From Marinobacter iranensis (GTDB taxonomy: Bacteria; Pseudomonadota; Gammaproteobacteria; Pseudomonadales; Oleiphilaceae), in contig NZ_JANCMW010000005.1 in NCBI RefSeq assembly GCF_029207565.1, positions 1 through 64,000 on the forward strand: a DNA stretch of 64,000 bases. The letters are read 5' to 3'. The notes below the pieces were generated by a model. It saw only the letters and a list, made by a program, of their open reading frames with translations. It was not told the DNA's origin and made no database searches. Positions 61,734 through 64,000 of the stretch are shown here, piece by piece; position 1 is the first letter of the stretch, and every line of letters starts with the position of its first letter. The position numbers and the translations under genes are program-made.

Positions 61734-63737
61734 GTGGCTGTAAACAACTTCGAATCCATCGAACGCAGGCTTGGCGTAAGCGGAAAGCTCCTTATTGCGC
61801 CTGTTTTCATCCTGCTGCTCTTTGCCCTTGTGACTTTCTACAGTATCAGGGAATTCCAGAGCCTTGATGCTCGGATGAACACCGTCGCAAGGGACCTGGC
61901 GCCGGAAACGGCCGTTGCAACGGGTGTCCTTATCAATCTTTACAACATGAGGTTGGGCGTGCTCGATTATTACGCCACCGGCAATAACGAGATTCTGCCT
62001 CGGTTTGAGCAGCTCGAATCGGAGTTCTTCAGTGAGCTATCAGATGCGCAGGAGGCCATCCATAGCGACGATCGCACGCAGCTTGTTGGTGAAATTGAGC
62101 AAGCCACTTTGCAATACGTGAACGTTTTCAAAAATGAGTTGGTGCCCGCCAAACAACAGGTAAAAAGTATCATTGCCAATGAACTCGACCTGTACGGACC
62201 GAAGGCCTCCGAAGCGCTACGAAGAGCTATTGATGGCATCACCAACAGGGAGCCGGACAGCCGCTTGCGGGTGGTCCTGGAGCAGTTGATCCACGACACG
62301 CTGATGATGCGCATGGCGGCGCAACGCTTCTTCGCTGATGGTGATGAATCGTCTGAAACGGCCCTGGGCTATGCCATGGAGGATGTGGCGGATGCCCTGG
62401 AATTCCTGGACATGGATTCCGTTCCGGATTATGTCAGGGGGTATTTCGATACGGCCATTGAGGCGCTGGAGAACTACCAAGTATCGGTAGAAGAGCTTTT
62501 GGCCCAGCAAAAAGCGATGATTCAGACAAAGCAGAGCAAGCTCGACGTGCTGGGGCCACAAATCACCGCCCTGGCCCGGGACCTTGAGCAAAAGGTGTTC
62601 GCTTCACTCGAAACCGTTGCCGACGAAGCAGAAGCGGAAACAGAGACGGCGCTCAATCTGACACTCGCGGCCTTCGCCACGTCTGTCGTTCTCGGCCTCG
62701 TGGTTGCATTCTTCATGAGCCGAATGATGGGAGCCAGCGTTAAACGTGCCCGCACAGAAATTCTGAATTACCTGGAAAACATCGGTAATAACGAAGGCGA
62801 TGTTTCCACCCGGCTGACCAAAGGCCGCCCGGACGAAATCGGCGACTTCATTTCAGCGGTAAACGCGTTCCTGGAAACCCTGGAAGACATCATTTCCCGG
62901 ATTGTCACCTCATCGCGGCGGCTTAGCACCGAATCCGAGTCCTTGTCCGGCATTACCAGCAGCACAACCGCCAATGCAGAGCAGCAAAGGGATCAGGTGA
63001 CCCAGGTATCAGCGGCCATGCAGGAAATGGTGTCCACGTCTGACGAAATTGCTTCCAATACCAGTGACACGGATGAGTCTGCGCGCCAGGCAGCGGCGCT
63101 TGCAGGTACAGGACAAGAGACAGTTACAACCGCGGTCAAATCCGTAAACCGGCTTGCGGAACAGGTTGAAGAGGGCTCAAAGCGTATCCAGCGGCTTGAG
63201 CAGGAATCCGGTGAAATCGGTAATGTACTGGGTGTTATTCAGGCCATCGCAGAACAAACCAACCTGCTGGCCCTGAACGCCGCCATCGAGGCAGCTCGTG
63301 CAGGTGACGCCGGACGGGGTTTCTCGGTAGTTGCCGACGAGGTCCGCGGGCTCGCCAAACGTGTTCAGGATTCAACCGTTGATATCGAGCGGATTGTGTC
63401 CAATCTCCAGAGCGGTGCTGCCGGCGCCGTGGTCGATATGAGCAAGGCCAAGCAGATGGCCGGCGAGGCCAGCGAGGAAGCCGGCAAGTCAGGCGCAGCC
63501 CTGTCGGAAATCAGCGCCGCCGTGAACCGCATAGTGGACATGACAACACAAATCGCGAGCGCCACCGAGCAGCAACGGGCAACAGCCGCTGAAATGACCC
63601 AGAACGTAGAAGCAAGCAGCAGTGCTATCGATAAGCTGACCGACGATATCGGCCACGTGAACCAGTCGAGCAAATCACTGGCGGATATGGCTGACGATCT
63701 TAACAACCTGGTGCGTCGCTTTAAGACATCGTCGTAA
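61734..63737 (+). CDS. methyl-accepting chemotaxis protein
   Basis: 667 residues from a GTG at 61734 with AAGGGG upstream. TM1 at about 19-38 ([20 protein letters not shown]), a long, mostly helical periplasmic domain of about 265 residues, TM2 near 305-328 ([19 protein letters not shown]), a HAMP segment, then the cytoplasmic signalling domain with the invariant tip [20 protein letters not shown] and [17 protein letters not shown]. Size and the helical sensor ([20 protein letters not shown]) suggest an HBM-like or four-helix ligand domain; ligand unknown. Likely works with the binding protein upstream. Confidence 0.92.
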   Translation: MAVNNFESIERRLGVSGKLLIAPVFILLLFALVTFYSIREFQSLDARMNTVARDLAPETAVATGVLINLYNMRLGVLDYYATGNNEILPRFEQLESEFFSELSDAQEAIHSDDRTQLVGEIEQATLQYVNVFKNELVPAKQQVKSIIANELDLYGPKASEALRRAIDGITNREPDSRLRVVLEQLIHDTLMMRMAAQRFFADGDESSETALGYAMEDVADALEFLDMDSVPDYVRGYFDTAIEALENYQVSVEELLAQQKAMIQTKQSKLDVLGPQITALARDLEQKVFASLETVADEAEAETETALNLTLAAFATSVVLGLVVAFFMSRMMGASVKRARTEILNYLENIGNNEGDVSTRLTKGRPDEIGDFISAVNAFLETLEDIISRIVTSSRRLSTESESLSGITSSTTANAEQQRDQVTQVSAAMQEMVSTSDEIASNTSDTDESARQAAALAGTGQETVTTAVKSVNRLAEQVEEGSKRIQRLEQESGEIGNVLGVIQAIAEQTNLLALNAAIEAARAGDAGRGFSVVADEVRGLAKRVQDSTVDIERIVSNLQSGAAGAVVDMSKAKQMAGEASEEAGKSGAALSEISAAVNRIVDMTTQIASATEQQRATAAEMTQNVEASSSAIDKLTDDIGHVNQSSKSLADMADDLNNLVRRFKTSS

Positions 63738-63774
63738 TATTATGATTTATAGATAGAACCTAGTTTGCCAATAA

Positions 63775-64000
63775 CTATTCGGGGGCATCCCTTGCGACAA
63801 CCAACTGGCTGATGAATTGATCCATCAGCTGGTTGGCGCTCAGGCGGTTGTTTCTTATTGCCGGATTGTAAACCGGGCTCAGCCGACGAAAGTCCACTGT
63901 CCGCCAGTTCTCCGGCTTGAGGACCTTCTTTATTTGCGTCAGGTTTTCACGGGATGCAATTTCAAACTGATATCTGAGGGAGTTGTCTGGGCTGCCGGCA
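63775..64000 (-). CDS. C-terminal end of an unidentified protein, cut by the window edge
   Basis: The minus strand is open from 64000 to a TAG at 63775-63777, giving 74 residues that end FISQLVVARDAPE. Sequence such as RYQFEIASRENLTQIKKVLK and the following PENWRTVDFRRLSPVY looks like a real protein, but no family is recognised. It is convergent with the MCP gene. Confidence 0.55.
   Translation of the reverse strand, partial: AGSPDNSLRYQFEIASRENLTQIKKVLKPENWRTVDFRRLSPVYNPAIRNNRLSANQLMDQFISQLVVARDAPE

Noticed and set aside
1..64000. tRNA, rRNA, CRISPR arrays, insertion sequences, prophage or toxin-antitoxin systems
   Set aside because: I looked for repeat arrays, transposase or integrase motifs and tRNA-like cloverleafs and saw none that could be supported.

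Overview
This 64 kb window is bacterial chromosome with moderately high GC, densely packed with genes on both strands and without any tRNA, rRNA, CRISPR array, insertion sequence or prophage that I can recognise. The gene content (Rieske-type glycine betaine monooxygenase, DgcAB, heterotetrameric sarcosine oxidase, a GbdR-type regulator, a BCCT transporter, a TRAP transporter, malate:quinone oxidoreductase, TrkH) suggests a salt-adapted marine gammaproteobacterium. Marinobacter or a close relative is my best guess; this is inference from gene content, not from a search.

Layout. Positions 1-21000 are an accessory/housekeeping mixture: an LpxR-like fragment at the left edge, a small exported protein with a duplicated motif, a CapA-type protein and a GST, two SDR oxidoreductases with an AraC regulator, an ABATE/CGNR regulator divergent from an alpha/beta hydrolase with a double operator between them, a thioesterase, a remnant of a DMT transporter, two MFS transporters, LysR-mqo divergent from azoR, a DUF318/ArsP-type permease, and a Tat-exported molybdenum hydroxylase (IorAB type) with an XdhC maturation factor. 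Positions 21200-22400 carry glutathione-independent formaldehyde dehydrogenase (fdhA).

Positions 22578-32394 look like a 4-hydroxyproline catabolic locus: FAD amine oxidase, aldehyde dehydrogenase and a DHDPS-family deaminase in one operon; a LysR regulator; a divergent proline-racemase-superfamily epimerase with a Ser/Cys catalytic pair; a decayed Ldh-family reductase; and a complete DctPQM TRAP transporter. Predicted flux is hydroxyproline import, epimerisation, oxidation, deamination to alpha-ketoglutarate semialdehyde and oxidation to alpha-ketoglutarate.

Positions 32648-57532 are a glycine betaine catabolic island. A GlxA-type AraC regulator and a BCCT transporter lead into an operon of dipeptidase, DUF5943, dgcA, dgcB, etfA-like and etfB-like genes, then gbdR, gbcB divergent from gbcA, then glyA, an L-serine ammonia-lyase, soxBDAG and purU. 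Together they convert glycine betaine to dimethylglycine (GbcAB), sarcosine (DgcAB with its own ETF), glycine (SoxBDAG), serine (GlyA) and pyruvate, with one-carbon units handled by PurU and the remote fdhA. A by-eye comparison finds a shared TGTCGC-based element upstream of most of these units, including two near-identical 40 bp copies with a 21 bp direct repeat, a plausible GbdR operator.

Positions 57561-64000 return to general functions: an MFS transporter, TrkH, a periplasmic binding protein followed by a methyl-accepting chemotaxis protein, and the C-terminal end of an unidentified protein at the right edge.
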